Below are positions 19,623 through 30,408 of a stretch of 64,000 nucleotides of DNA, piece after piece. Every line of letters starts with the position of its first letter. Position 1 is the first letter of the stretch. The notes under the pieces are model-generated. The model was not told where the DNA came from and ran no database searches. It saw nothing but the letters and a program-made list of their open reading frames with translations. Source of the DNA: Bactericera cockerelli (taxonomy: Eukaryota > Arthropoda > Insecta > Hemiptera > Triozidae); NCBI GenBank assembly GCA_024516035.1, contig CM044961.1, positions 16,853,756 through 16,917,755 on the forward strand. The letters are read 5' to 3'. The position numbers were made by a program, and so were the translations under genes.

Positions 19623-22190
19623 ACCTCTCTGGATGGTCATGCTTATTTTAGCTATTAGGTGACTCATCGATTCCGTGTTCCCTGTCTTCTCTATCATCTT
19701 TTTTCCTATCTCCTGAATCCATTTCTTTCCCTCGTCACACCACACTCCCATTGTCTCCACTGCCAACACAACAAGCTCTACTCCTCTTGATTTTATCATT
19801 GAGTACTTTGAGTGCTTCCTTTGAACTGCCATTTGTGCAGCAGCACCAGCATTTTTGCATGTTTGGTTTATGTAGCTTGGTGCAAAGGTATCTGTACATG
19901 TAAAATCCCAAACAAGACTTTGTCCCAAGCGCCATGGAATTATTGTGGCCCCATCTGGTCTCTTGCCATCGTTTCTGTCTAAACCAGTAGGTTCTAATTG
20001 TGCAGGAATGTCAATACTACACAATGCTCTTTTCAGAATGTTGTTAACTTCTGCATGTCTGAAATATCTTCCAGAACTCTTTTCGCAGGACAAAGGATGC
20101 AATCCTTTTTCATCAACAGTTTGACCACACTTACACGTAAACTTTCTACAAATGTCACATCCCAATCTTTGTCCAATACACATTTGAAAACTCTGGTCAT
20201 TCATTAAAGTTCCAATGTTTTTTGATGGATACACATTTAGCCATGCGCCCGACTCATTGTTCTGTAATGATTTCATTCTGGCAACATCAATAGTATTTTC
20301 AAAGATCATTTCTTGTTGAATCTTATTTTTAATTACAATGTCATCCCATTTTCGTTGTTGGTTTTTTAACTCAGGAATCTCATTATATTTAACCTCCCAC
20401 ATTTGCATTCCTTGTAAACAAGAGTTAATAACCACATTGTCAACAGGTTTGTTGAGAATAATGGAGACAAGTGGCATCACTCCTGAGCACGATGAGAGAA
20501 AAGTAGGGAGACTCAAATCAGATAAACTTCTGATTCCAATCCCACCTTGTTTTACTGGGAGACTTGCTTGTTTCCATTGAATATCATTGATGTCCAAATT
20601 TAAAATGGCTTTGAGACTTGACTGAAGGATAGCATCCATGCTACTCAACTTTTCTGGAAGCAGGAATGTTGGCACTGTTCTCAAGGTGAATAATAGTTTT
20701 GGTATACCAAGACAGTTCTTTAGTAAAAAGTATGCAACTTGTTTTGGTAGTAATTTCAGCCTTTCTATCATCAAATTTAAACTTTCTGATTTAGCCTTTC
20801 TATCATCAAATTTAAACTTTTCTTCTAGAGTAGTTTGGAAACTTTCGGAACATAAAGGTGACCCTAATAGTGTGAGATCAGCTGATGACACAATGCGGAT
20901 GCCAGGTAGAACATTTTCAAACTGTTTTTGTATATCATTATTGAGAATGTTGGAGATGAAGTGTAACTCACATTTTGCAGGGTTGATTGTTAATCCGATC
21001 TTCTTTGATTCTCTAAGGAGTACATCAATATCTTCAATCACAGTTTCGGGGTCGCCAGCAAGTGTACCATCATCTAGGTAAAACAACTTTAGTTTTGATT
21101 TCAGCATTAAAACAATGGAATGGATAGCCAAACTAAATGTTAGTGTACTTGTAGGGTCACCCTGTTGACAGCCGACTTGTGAGCGAATTGATTTATTTCC
21201 AAAAAGCAGCATCGATGGAGATGAATAACATTGCCACAAGAATGGATACAACTCTGGAGTATGCTTTTGAACTTCTTTCAGGAGAATATCTCTTTCTATG
21301 CAGTTGAAAGCATTTTTATAGTCAATTTTAACGAGGATAGAATTTGATTCTTTATTTTCGTCAATGAAAGTACGAGTTGCGTGAATAATTGATTCGCATC
21401 CCTGTTTGGTACCAAAGCCTAACTGGAAGGGTTGAAAGTAATTCATGCACTTTTCCTGGTACACTGCACAGCATATTTTTCCACAGAGTCTACGAAATGT
21501 ACAACCAACTGCTATTGGGCGTAACCCACCATCTTTCTTATTGAGAGCACAGAGGTTTGCTCCATATAAGTATTCAATAATGTCTTCACAAACCTTACCA
21601 TGTAACATGAGATTTACAAGTTTGACAATGCTTTTCAACAAGTTCTCTCCTTGGTCTCCAGCAGATTTTGATATTAGATCCTTTAAATGTTGTGGTGAAA
21701 TGCCATCAAATCCAGCTGAGGAACCATTTGGAAAAGATTGGATTGCATTGGTCGCCATCTTTTCGGTTACTTGAAGATAAATAGATGTCTCGTTTGGCGG
21801 TTCGGGAAGTTCAATGTCTCGTGATGGAACAGGGTGCATGGCGAGCAGTTTTTCATAATTCTCATCATTAACAGGTGCCACAGTGTCATTTGAAATGATG
21901 ATTCGTAGGGCTCCTTTTGTGTTAAAGTCTTCAATCTTTTTCTCAACTCTTTGTGTGAGTGTAAGTTCTTTTTTTTTCTTATTCTTCACATCTGGTAACT
22001 TTTGACTCAATACATTATCTTTTACCAAGTTAGTCAATGATCTTGATCCCTGCTTTTCTGGAACTCTCAAGCATTCATATGAGAAAACCAAAAGCTTTTT
22101 CCACGCATCCACAGTGTTAGAATTAACACAATTCAAAATTTGTTTTGATAATTTCTCAGTGATCCAACGGAAATTGTAGTATTCATGCAA
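19491..22190 (-). CDS. Reverse transcriptase with zinc knuckle and PD-(D/E)xK-like endonuclease
   Basis: The 899-codon frame encodes an RT, with fingers motif SAGFDGIS (158-165), RPIAVG (224-229), catalytic D290 in KIDYKNAF, GCQQGDP (340-346) and YLDD (371-374). A Cys/His cluster follows (C678, C681, C686, C688, H697, C702). The nuclease-like end has RPDG (744-747), WD (D762) and VET (811-813), consistent with a PD-(D/E)xK fold. From about residue 858 on, the frame runs into SINE sequence, so the last 42 residues are foreign. The proper C-terminus resumes in frame on the far side of the SINE. A 28-nt direct repeat near residues 458-480 is another irregularity. Domain roles are inferred from motif order. 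Confidence 0.85.
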   Translation of the reverse strand: MHEYYNFRWITEKLSKQILNCVNSNTVDAWKKLLVFSYECLRVPEKQGSRSLTNLVKDNVLSQKLPDVKNKKKKELTLTQRVEKKIEDFNTKGALRIIISNDTVAPVNDENYEKLLAMHPVPSRDIELPEPPNETSIYLQVTEKMATNAIQSFPNGSSAGFDGISPQHLKDLISKSAGDQGENLLKSIVKLVNLMLHGKVCEDIIEYLYGANLCALNKKDGGLRPIAVGCTFRRLCGKICCAVYQEKCMNYFQPFQLGFGTKQGCESIIHATRTFIDENKESNSILVKIDYKNAFNCIERDILLKEVQKHTPELYPFLWQCYSSPSMLLFGNKSIRSQVGCQQGDPTSTLTFSLAIHSIVLMLKSKLKLFYLDDGTLAGDPETVIEDIDVLLRESKKIGLTINPAKCELHFISNILNNDIQKQFENVLPGIRIVSSADLTLLGSPLCSESFQTTLEEKFKFDDRKAKSESLNLMIERLKLLPKQVAYFLLKNCLGIPKLLFTLRTVPTFLLPEKLSSMDAILQSSLKAILNLDINDIQWKQASLPVKQGGIGIRSLSDLSLPTFLSSCSGVMPLVSIILNKPVDNVVINSCLQGMQMWEVKYNEIPELKNQQRKWDDIVIKNKIQQEMIFENTIDVARMKSLQNNESGAWLNVYPSKNIGTLMNDQSFQMCIGQRLGCDICRKFTCKCGQTVDEKGLHPLSCEKSSGRYFRHAEVNNILKRALCSIDIPAQLEPTGLDRNDGKRPDGATIIPWRLGQSLVWDFTCTDTFAPSYINQTCKNAGAAAQMAVQRKHSKYSMIKSRGVELVVLAVETMGVWCDEGKKWIQEIGKKMIEKTGNTESMSHLIAKISMTIQRGNLSYLSTRLPCGRSRVRTPAPTKICILNLVTVVCKGYLPVRSC
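20758..20820. repeat. 28-nt direct repeat, 35-bp period, inside RT frame
   Basis: The 28 bases starting AGCCTTTCTATCATC at 20758-20785 recur exactly at 20793-20820. Since 35 is not a multiple of three, the two copies are read in different frames (KFKFDDRKA and SLNLMIERL) within one open frame. Confidence 0.9.
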
Positions 22191-24596
22191 CTTGCATTAT
22201 TCACAGCTACAAGAATAATAACTTTTCATGTACATCCTCAATTGATTCCATATTTCATGTTCATTCAAGTATATCATAACACACATTGAAAACACTTCCG
22301 ACATCCTGGATATAATATGGGTTCAAATTTCGACCGATTCATTGAATTCTAGAATATAATTAATTTTGATCTAATGATTTTTTTTTTATGTCTATTGAAA
22401 CTATCTTGGGCACAAGATAACACTCAATTCCTTAAAAAGCGAAGAGACCTCTACAATAGTGCAATGTCAGTGATGTATACTATCAATAGTATTAATGTCT
22501 TGAGGTTCAAAAGCGGCCCAAAATATGAACTTATATCTCTTTAATCACTTTAGAATAACACCCAAACAACAAACCTGTGTGCTCAAACCTTCAGGAAGGA
22601 CAGAGAGATAGACAAAGTTATTATGACACTGAACTGAGGTAATCATTGAACTTGAGGAGGGTAATAATTATGAGGACATCACGTTCAAGAGTTGACTTTG
22701 GACGTTGTCCACTCTATTCTTACAATATATTGTACGCGTAATGAGTATCTATTGCTATCTGTACACGCATTTATATTGTATCAAAATGGGCCGTATTCAT
22801 TGAAAATAATTTTAAATAGTCAACACTTGTGTTATTTCCTTTACTTTTTTAGTCCTCATATAAAATATTTTTTTTGGTTCTGTTCGAATTTTCAAAAAAA
22901 TGACAGTCAAAATTTCAAGTAAATCTGAAAAGAAAATAAACTGATTCCCGATGCTACAAGAGATTGAAAGTAGATGCGTAATGCAGAACATGAGTACACG
23001 AAAAATCAGTTAGAAAATTACTTTGATAGTTCTAGCTCTTTGCTAATGGAAAGGACGTACAGACCAGAAAAAATGTACTTATGAAAATCTCTGAATATGA
23101 TACAATAATCCATCCAATCAATCATTTTGCTGGAAATTATTCAAATTAAAGAGGGGTTGTATTTCATCTAGAGAAGTCTCATACTAAAACTCAACTGTCA
23201 AAATTCCTTTGAAACCATCAAATTTTCTAGATTATCTTTCAAAGATATCAATTTTTTATCTTCACATCAAATTTCCTCTTTTGTGATTTATCTCTCAAAC
23301 GACTACGGCCCATTAAGTTCTACTGCACGACTCATCTTCATTCTTCAGTCTAGTATGATCTCTAACCTCTTCCTCTTGACTTTTGACTCCGGACAATATC
23401 TCTCCTTGTTGCGTTTTTCCTAACTCCTGAATGTAGTCATCAACTTATGGATATTGTTTGTACATAACTTCCCTTACTCACTTTTAAACAAAGAATTTTT
23501 GAAGGTTTTTCCATTATTTTCATATTTTCTATCACTTTGAATAAGCCTGCGGTCCGTTTGTAGGGTTCCAAAGTTTCTTAAACATTATTGTTAATGATGA
23601 CAGAAGTAATGTTTTCCTAAACACTTGTTGCATGTCTATTACATCCATTGTATTTGGCTTAATTTATCTTTTTCTTTTTTGAAGTTCAACCTCTTAATCT
23701 TTGTTCGTATGATTGATAGGTTGACATCTAAGTTTCGTGTGCACTGTCAACTTTATGCCATGGTGTTGAAGAAGATGTTTTCTTTGTTAAGTTCATTGCA
23801 AAAACATAGATTTTGACATTTTGGACATACATTAAAACATTATTTGCTACACTTATTCAGCAATGTGGTTTTGGATGTGCAGATACTAAAGAACATGTTT
23901 GCTGTAGATGAGTTATGATGTTTTGTGTGGTCTATAGGTGAAATGAGTGTCTTTGTTCACTATAATGTTGATGTTTAAAAATGTTTACAAGATTATATTC
24001 AAATCACCTGATGAGTCATATAATTCCCATAAGTTTCACTCTAATGCCAAAAGTTGTTTTCTGTCCAGTTACAAATCTCTTTTTTTTTCTAATTTAAAAA
24101 ATAGCACCATCATCAGAAGGTATAGAAAAGAGGATCTTAAAGTATCCTATGAAGTCATCAAAACAAGTTATGACGCCATGCTTATTGGTATGTAGGCACT
24201 TGTAATATTTGCGTGCAAACAAGCAACTCACAGTGCAAAAAGAAACTGTAATAAGATAAGTAAGATATGAATTCAATATGGGTATCGAGTTATGGATTCC
24301 ACATGGAAATCAAGTCATCAAGAAATATAGCATCCTAACGACTCCGGAACACGTAAGACTAGTAAATGCAATCCTCACATTATTCTAATAGCTCATTAAT
24401 TAACTTCACACAACAAAGCTATTAATGTCTTAAAGAAACCGATGCAATAGATGACAAATAGATTTTATGAAAAACTCACGGACCAGAACTCATCACAGGT
24501 ACAAAAAAAGATGATCCAATGTCATTTTACAGGCTTACACATTAAGAACAGTCTTTTTCCATGCTCTCCTCAAAATCATCGTTTTGTGTAATTTTA
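22191..24596. other. Intergenic, no supported gene
   Basis: AT-rich. The start may be 5' sequence of the RT element, since related proteins usually carry extra N-terminal sequence, but no open continuation is visible. Confidence 0.45.
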
Positions 24597-25300
24597 CTTC
24601 CGAGAAATTTCTAATATTAGAATAGGAAGTATTGTGTTCGTTTTTGTAAAAAAAAATATTTTTTTGCTCCGATTTCAATTTTTTTCATATTTCTGGACGT
24701 TTCATAACCTCCTGAACAAATTTGGTTTTGTGTCCGTCTGTCGGTCTGTCTGTCTGTCTGTCTGTCTGTTAAAACGATTCCTTGTAACGCGCAAATCTCG
24801 GAAACTACTCGACCGATTTTAATGAAATTTTGCACACATCTAGGAGACATTCTGTAGATGGTCCCATTTTAAATTCATCGAATTCATACCAGCGGTTCTG
24901 GGTGAAAAAGACCATGCGCCTGACCACTAACTTTTTACTTAAATGGTTATATCTCGTGAACGGTACACCCGATTTTGATGAAATTTTGTATGTATATGCA
25001 TATTATTGTTTTACACAGGCTTTTTATATTTTCTTTTTAATTAATTATAATTTAACTCTGATATTTAAGGAAATCCGAAATTTTGGACAATAAAGTCAAA
25101 AAATAAGAACCACGACTTGCCGATACAGAATTTTTTGTAGAATCTAAAATGTAGAAAAAAACGGTTTTCTACCAAATAAAACAAATTTGAAGAAAATCGG
25201 TTCAGCAGTTTTGGAGATACAAGTAACTTTCTATAAAAACTCAAAATTCGCACGTGTACACAATGTGAAACAATCACGAGGAAGTATTGTGTCCATAATT
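24597..25300 (+). mobile_element. Dispersed repeat with palindromic end and (TCTG)n core
   Basis: It begins with ACTTCC, the palindrome TTCTAATATTAGAA and GGAAGTATTGTG, then an A-rich stretch, TTTCTGGACGTTTCATAACC, a (TCTG)n tract (24733-24770) and two passages of the form CTACTCGACCGATTTTAATG. A second copy lies inverted at 51340-51626, an orphan end at 13257, a decayed end near 48587 and an inner fragment at 50328. No coding capacity is visible, so it is a non-autonomous repeat of unknown class. The right end is estimated from a second GGAAGTATTGTG at about 25281. Confidence 0.65.
24733..24770 (+). repeat. (TCTG)n microsatellite
   Basis: About nine imperfect TCTG units inside the dispersed repeat. 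The matching GACA-type units occur in the inverted copy near 51466-51485. Confidence 0.9.
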
Positions 25301-25967
25301 GGCAGTGTTTTTCATTTGACTTGTGATAGTATTACTCTAGCTTGATTCTAGACCCTTATCATTGTATTTGTGTACAAATGTACATTTTACATACAAATAT
25401 ATCTTTCATGATTTTGTCATGTAATGTCATTTGGAGACACATTGCTTCTTGACCTAGAGTATTTTTAATAATCAAAAGTGCAACAGTGTGAACTTCAAGA
25501 GAGCCCACTTGAGTCTTGAGAGCTCTTAAGATAACTGTTCGATTACCTTGTCCTTTTTAATCATGAACAAGAGCTCAATATGGCTGAAGTTTTTACGCAA
25601 CTTGGATCTTAGAAGACTCAATTTTATGAAATATTTATATTACTCTCAGTTATTCAAATATTGCAACAAACAACTGTTTTCAGCTTGACCCAGAACTACT
25701 ATCTATCAATGGAATTTAAAATCAAATTGAAAGGTGATAGATATTAAATTTATTGTATGTTGATCGTGCCAATATTGACGCAAATGATTATTAAAAAATA
25801 GAAGTACATATTGTGAAAATTGACAAAAATTATTTCCGAATTCACGGTGACCACCCAAGAGATTATATTCGGTTGAAATCTATGGAGAGCGAGAATACAG
25901 GAGAGAATCCTGACCCCAAGTAATTTTCAGAAAAGGTTTATAAAAAGAGATAGAAGAGACAACTTAC
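25301..25967. other. Probable intron sequence
   Basis: AT-rich, without genes. It lies downstream, on the minus strand, of the exon at 25968-26071, directly after that exon's splice donor. Confidence 0.4.
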
Positions 25968-26071
25968 CTTCCTGGATAAACAGTGTTGTCAGTAGACACA
26001 GCGGCGTCCCCCAGAACATCATCATGATGTCCTAACTATATTCCTGAATTGCCAGATGCAGTTCTTTGTGT
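25968..26071 (-). CDS. First coding exon with signal peptide, gene unknown
   Basis: On the minus strand a pyrimidine-rich tract and TTCACAG acceptor precede 46 nt of leader, then three successive ATG codons (first at 26025-26023). The coding part, MMMFWGTPLCLLTTLFIQE, is a good signal peptide: short start, hydrophobic core, polar end. It stops in phase 1 at CAGGAAG followed by a consensus GTAAGT donor (25967-25962). Acceptor, Kozak-level starts and donor together make a real exon likely. It should belong to a secreted or membrane protein whose remaining exons lie at lower coordinates, probably outside the window or unrecognised. The family cannot be told from the signal alone. The upstream acceptor implies a further non-coding 5' exon. 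Confidence 0.6.
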
Positions 26072-28973
26072 CTGTGAACAATAAATCAGAAAAGGTATTA
26101 TGAGTTTTCGGGATATAAAAATACAAAATGTTAGATATTGAATTTAAAAGCCAAAATTTTGGAGTATAGCAATTATATAGGTCAAACTACCCCGACTAAG
26201 AGTTAAACTTGCAACTCCTTCCAGCTTTTAAAAACCAAAATTTATCTCCGTTGAAGCACAATTATTCTAGTAAAAAATTCAGAAGCATAATTTTTTACAA
26301 TATATGATTATATTGTATCTTATTATGTACTCGTAGAGGGATTTAAATATTATAGACTGGTTGTATCGAACTAAATATTTCACCGGCCTCTGCGATCAAC
26401 CGTATGTGATTGCGCAGAAGCTGATATTTCATTTTGGTAGGTAGTTTCTATGAGTGCCTGATTTTCACATTACATACTCAGCCCATGATAAAAGTTAATA
26501 GTATTTTCTGGTGCACTCCCTGTTAATAGTGATTCAGCCATAATGATGGTGCACTTTCTGTTAAAGCATTCACAACCAGTCTAAAAAAAAGCCTCATGTA
26601 TCCATTGCAAAGGCAACATTAAAATCAACTGAAGATACCGTTCAGAAAAGTTGCAAACTAATTAGACAGTTAAATGAATGTCATGATCAAGAAACCAGTT
26701 CTCTGGGTTCAACCTCTCAGCGTGGGTGATCCATGATCGCAATCCTCGCCCCGTTACAACTGGTTAAGTTCACCGATTCAAACCATTTAGTCAATCACTA
26801 GGTCAGGGTCGAAAAACATGTCTCTATCTCTTTGTATGTCTGTTCTCAGTCTCTCACATGGGATCGTCCAATGTCTCTTTCTCTCGCTCATGGAATGGAA
26901 TAAATTTCAAACCAGATCTCTTACAGAGATATCTAAACAAGGAAGAGCTCAAAATTGGCGAGAGGCCAAAAATTTCAAATCAACATAACGGTTCCTCATC
27001 AGTAGGGCAGGTCTGATGCTATTTGTGTCCTTGTGGAGACTGTTGACTTAGAGGAATGGAGACTCATCATGCAAATCACATGTGAGGTGATACTTTACAA
27101 GCTTGAGTGGATCATAAGTCTGGATTATCTAAATTCTAGACAGCATATAGAGTTGAGTGGCAGCCGTTTCCCCCCACAGGCTTTTAGATTGATATTTCCG
27201 TTATCAGATATACATAATTATACTGTCATAATGTCCAAGTTTATCGTGACATGTAATGATTGGCTTTATTGGACATGTGTGCAGCTTTTCAGACTACATT
27301 TTCGCTAAGTTAAAAGCATCATAGGCTTAAAATATTTAACTAAGACATGTATTCTTAACTGTTGACATACATTTGTTTCTTTCTGTACCTTTGATATTAG
27401 CTCCTTTTATAATTTATATGAGCTTAATCTGTTTGTTTAATCTACGGAAACTTTGATTATTTCTGAATTGAATTGAAAACCGGAGGACATTGATTAGAGC
27501 CGAGGATAATTCCTCACAAATACCATCGAGATAAATACTCTTCTTGTTTTCGTAATTTTTCTTCTCTTAAGGCTGAATCCTCCTCATCTTCTCAAACTGC
27601 CTGTTCTTTCCAATTGTTGGTGATGATCCCGGCTTCTGGTTGAAAGAAGATGTAGAAATAATTACTGTCATTCCGTTGTAATATTGTTACTATGTCCTTG
27701 GTGGAAAAAACTTATAGGAGAACAAAAGGACGACCTTGCGCAGGGAATTGATCCTTAGATTTTAGAAAAGCACAATTGAACAAAATACTCGAGGCGACGC
27801 GATGACCAGAGATCTGACCAAGCTGTTGGATGAAAATCTTTGTTTCATTTTTATTTGGTCCAAGAAGTAATGTGTGAATGATTTCTTTTGTGTCTTTAAT
27901 GAAACGTGCTCTTAGGTAGATATAGGTGAGCTAAAGTGCATATTCTTGGAGGTATAATTATTTAGTGATGAATCAAAATGAAAAATAATCCATGATTTGG
28001 AATTGAAAATTAAATTTGTTAATCTATAAATTTATTATTGATAAATGTTATGTATATAAATTTTGTCTTGTCATCTGCTAGAATATAATCAGCACTTCTA
28101 CGAATCCAAAAAGTCTCCTTCTCTTTCTTAGCAGTATTACTTCATTATAAATCCTATTGTTGATCGTATTCTTTTTCATGTGCTACTGTAGATTTTCCTA
28201 TTAGATAGGTATTGAATAGCATCTTTATTTCTATTTACACATTGTAGGTATAGTTTAAAATTGAAACCAAATAAGTCACCAAAACAGGGTGCATCCAAGC
28301 CAGATAGAGTTTTCCAAATTTTTATCAGTTAATTTTATGCCAAATAACCTTACAGTAGAGATTCTTTTCTAGTAATGCAAGCTATCGATTGGTGCCTAAT
28401 AGTTTATTTTACAAAATGCAATATGATTTGGTGGTATGTCATAATTATGTAAATCTACAACAACAACAAAATTGAATGCAAAGAAATCACAAAACGAAAA
28501 GTTAGTATTCTCCTTCACCAAATGACTCAGCATAACATGAGCAAATATTGATAAATAAATACACCAATATTGTGGACATTGGTGACGAAATTTTGCTGGT
28601 GTACTAGTGTCCAAACCCAGTATATCACATGTCCTGTGATTTCTTTTCCAGTGGAACTTCAATAGTATTTGCACCTATTCTTATTAGATTGCCTCCTATA
28701 AACATACTGGATGTTATATTAAACCTCCCAACATTTGTAATATCTTTGCCCATGATAATTCTCAAATTAAAATACCTGTGAACTTTTTCAGAGTCTGCTA
28801 TAGACTCTCAAAAAACTTTTGGGTTCCACATTGTCATCTCTGTATTTTCAACGTCATATACCCCTTTCATATTATTAGTTTGATCTGTGGAATTTAACTA
28901 CCCCGTATTAATTTATTCTTATTATGAATTTTATCATCTCAGGTGACTATGTTATATCTTAAGTATATTCCTT
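26072..28973. other. Probable 5' intron or intergenic sequence
   Basis: No gene supported. A near-duplicate GGTGCACT...CTGTTAA block occurs at about 26510 and 26550. No repeat family is recognised. Confidence 0.4.
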
Positions 28974-29011
28974 CAATCCAGTTCATCGACTCTTGCCGAT
29001 GAACTGGATTG
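28974..29011. repeat. Perfect 15-bp stem, 8-nt loop hairpin
   Basis: CAATCCAGTTCATCG (28974-28988) and its exact reverse complement (28997-29011) enclose ACTCTTGC. A 62-codon minus-strand frame (28973-29161), richer in GC than its surroundings, ends inside the hairpin; it matches nothing I know and is not called as a gene. Fourteen bases of one arm, GATGAACTGGATTG, recur at 33223-33236. Confidence 0.85.
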
Positions 29012-30310
29012 TCTATGGTTGAAGATTTGGCTGAGAGCATCATCCATGTAGTTGTATAGATCAGCTAAGAAATGATGTCTTGTGAACGATCTGTTCAGTG
29101 GTGATGCTTTTATCTGAAGATCTGCGATTGTCGTTCTCATGTCTGGGTCCGCCTCTCTCATAAACCATCTTCAATTATTGTACGAGACGATGATTTGCGG
29201 ATTACTTCACTTCATGTAGTGCAAAATATTTAAAATTAATGAGACATTAGGTTTAATTAGTGATGCGAACAACCCATTTAATCCTGTGATGGACAGGATA
29301 TTTTTGTTTATATAAAACATTTTACCGACCAAAGGATTATTTATATACAAGCAACTAGCATTCATCAACTTGTAAAATGCTTTAAAGTGCAAAAAGTTGA
29401 ATGTTTGAAACAGATAATAAATTTGCTCTTAGCCTAAATTATTATTATAAACTACCTAGGGTTAGGGGTTTCTATCTAGTTCAACAAAAAATATTCACAT
29501 ATCTATCAGTGGAAATTTTCAGTTTATCCTACATCAAATACTTGACTTTTTAACGCCTAAATAATTTATCCGGTAGCACCTTGGATCTGTTTTCCGAAGG
29601 GAGCAAGGCTGCTCCAGTTTTGTTAGCCCTTGAAGAGAAATGTGGGTCAATGTTGAGAAAAAATGAGATCATTAACACTGATCTTGAATTTTTTGAAACG
29701 TAAACATCAGACCTTGTATGGCGCCAATTTTTCAAAACTATACCTTCGAGGAAAAATTAACAATTAACAAAATTGATGCTATACTCGTATATAAATGCCC
29801 TTTGGAGGTTTTAACTATGAGTAAATACTTACATGGTAAATGCACTAATCTGCAATATGTCAGGTATTTATTCAAGGAAAATATTCACTGTGCACGTACG
29901 CATCATAAACTGAGTACCTATTGTGAAATTTGAACGAAACAAATTAGCTATCTATAATATTAGTAAACAAAAATCAATGAAGTAGATTGTGAGTCTTTTG
30001 AAGTGATTGTTTACTACGGATTCATGGAGTTAGTTAGAATATATTAGTTGTCGTAGTTGTATGAATGGAAGTTTTCGTTGCTGTCAAAAAATTGAGACAT
30101 TATCAGAATCTTGACAGGTGTAACCCAGATTTTCATTTGATGTCATCCTTGAACTACAGAACAGCGACATTAGTGGAAACCTTCCGACACAGATCCTGGA
30201 ATTAGAATATTTAGTAAGTACCCAGGATTCAATATATTCAAAATCATGATTCTCCAGGGATACTATTGTTAATAAAACCAGATACTTTCCTACTACGTTC
30301 ATTAGTTTCG
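29012..30310. other. Upstream of the astacin gene
   Basis: AT-rich sequence with no supported gene apart from the weak frame noted at the hairpin. Confidence 0.45.
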
Positions 30311-30344
30311 TATAAAGTGCCGACAATCAAAGAGTTCAAAGTGT
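30311..30344 (+). promoter_or_regulatory. Candidate core promoter of astacin gene
   Basis: TATAAAG at 30311-30317 is followed about 27 bases later by a TTCAAAG initiator-like sequence (A at 30338). The first ATG of the astacin frame lies about 70 bases further on. The spacing suits a TATA promoter; initiation has not been shown. Confidence 0.4.
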
Positions 30345-30408
30345 TTGTTGTTTCTTTGTGTTTTGAAAATCTATTTTTTGCGTAGTAAATAAATCATCAA
30401 ATTTTAAA

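Larger units (their letters stand above)
19254..22190 (-). mobile_element. RT element with C-terminal zinc motif and restriction-like nuclease, SINE-interrupted
   Basis: The extent runs from the first Met of the RT frame to the stop codon that would end it if the SINE at 19315-19622 were absent. The order RT, Cys/His motif, PD-(D/E)xK-like nuclease resembles non-LTR elements of the R2/NeSL/CRE type, though the exact clade is unresolved. UTRs and true element ends were not found. Upstream sequence may have encoded a further N-terminal zinc-finger part. Confidence 0.7.

Noticed and set aside
19998..21774. Plus-strand frames of up to 147 codons
   Set aside because: Antisense shadows of the RT gene, with no domain of their own.
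28973..29161. 62-codon minus-strand gene
   Set aside because: Better composition than its surroundings, but no domain, weak start context and it ends in a hairpin; kept only as a note.
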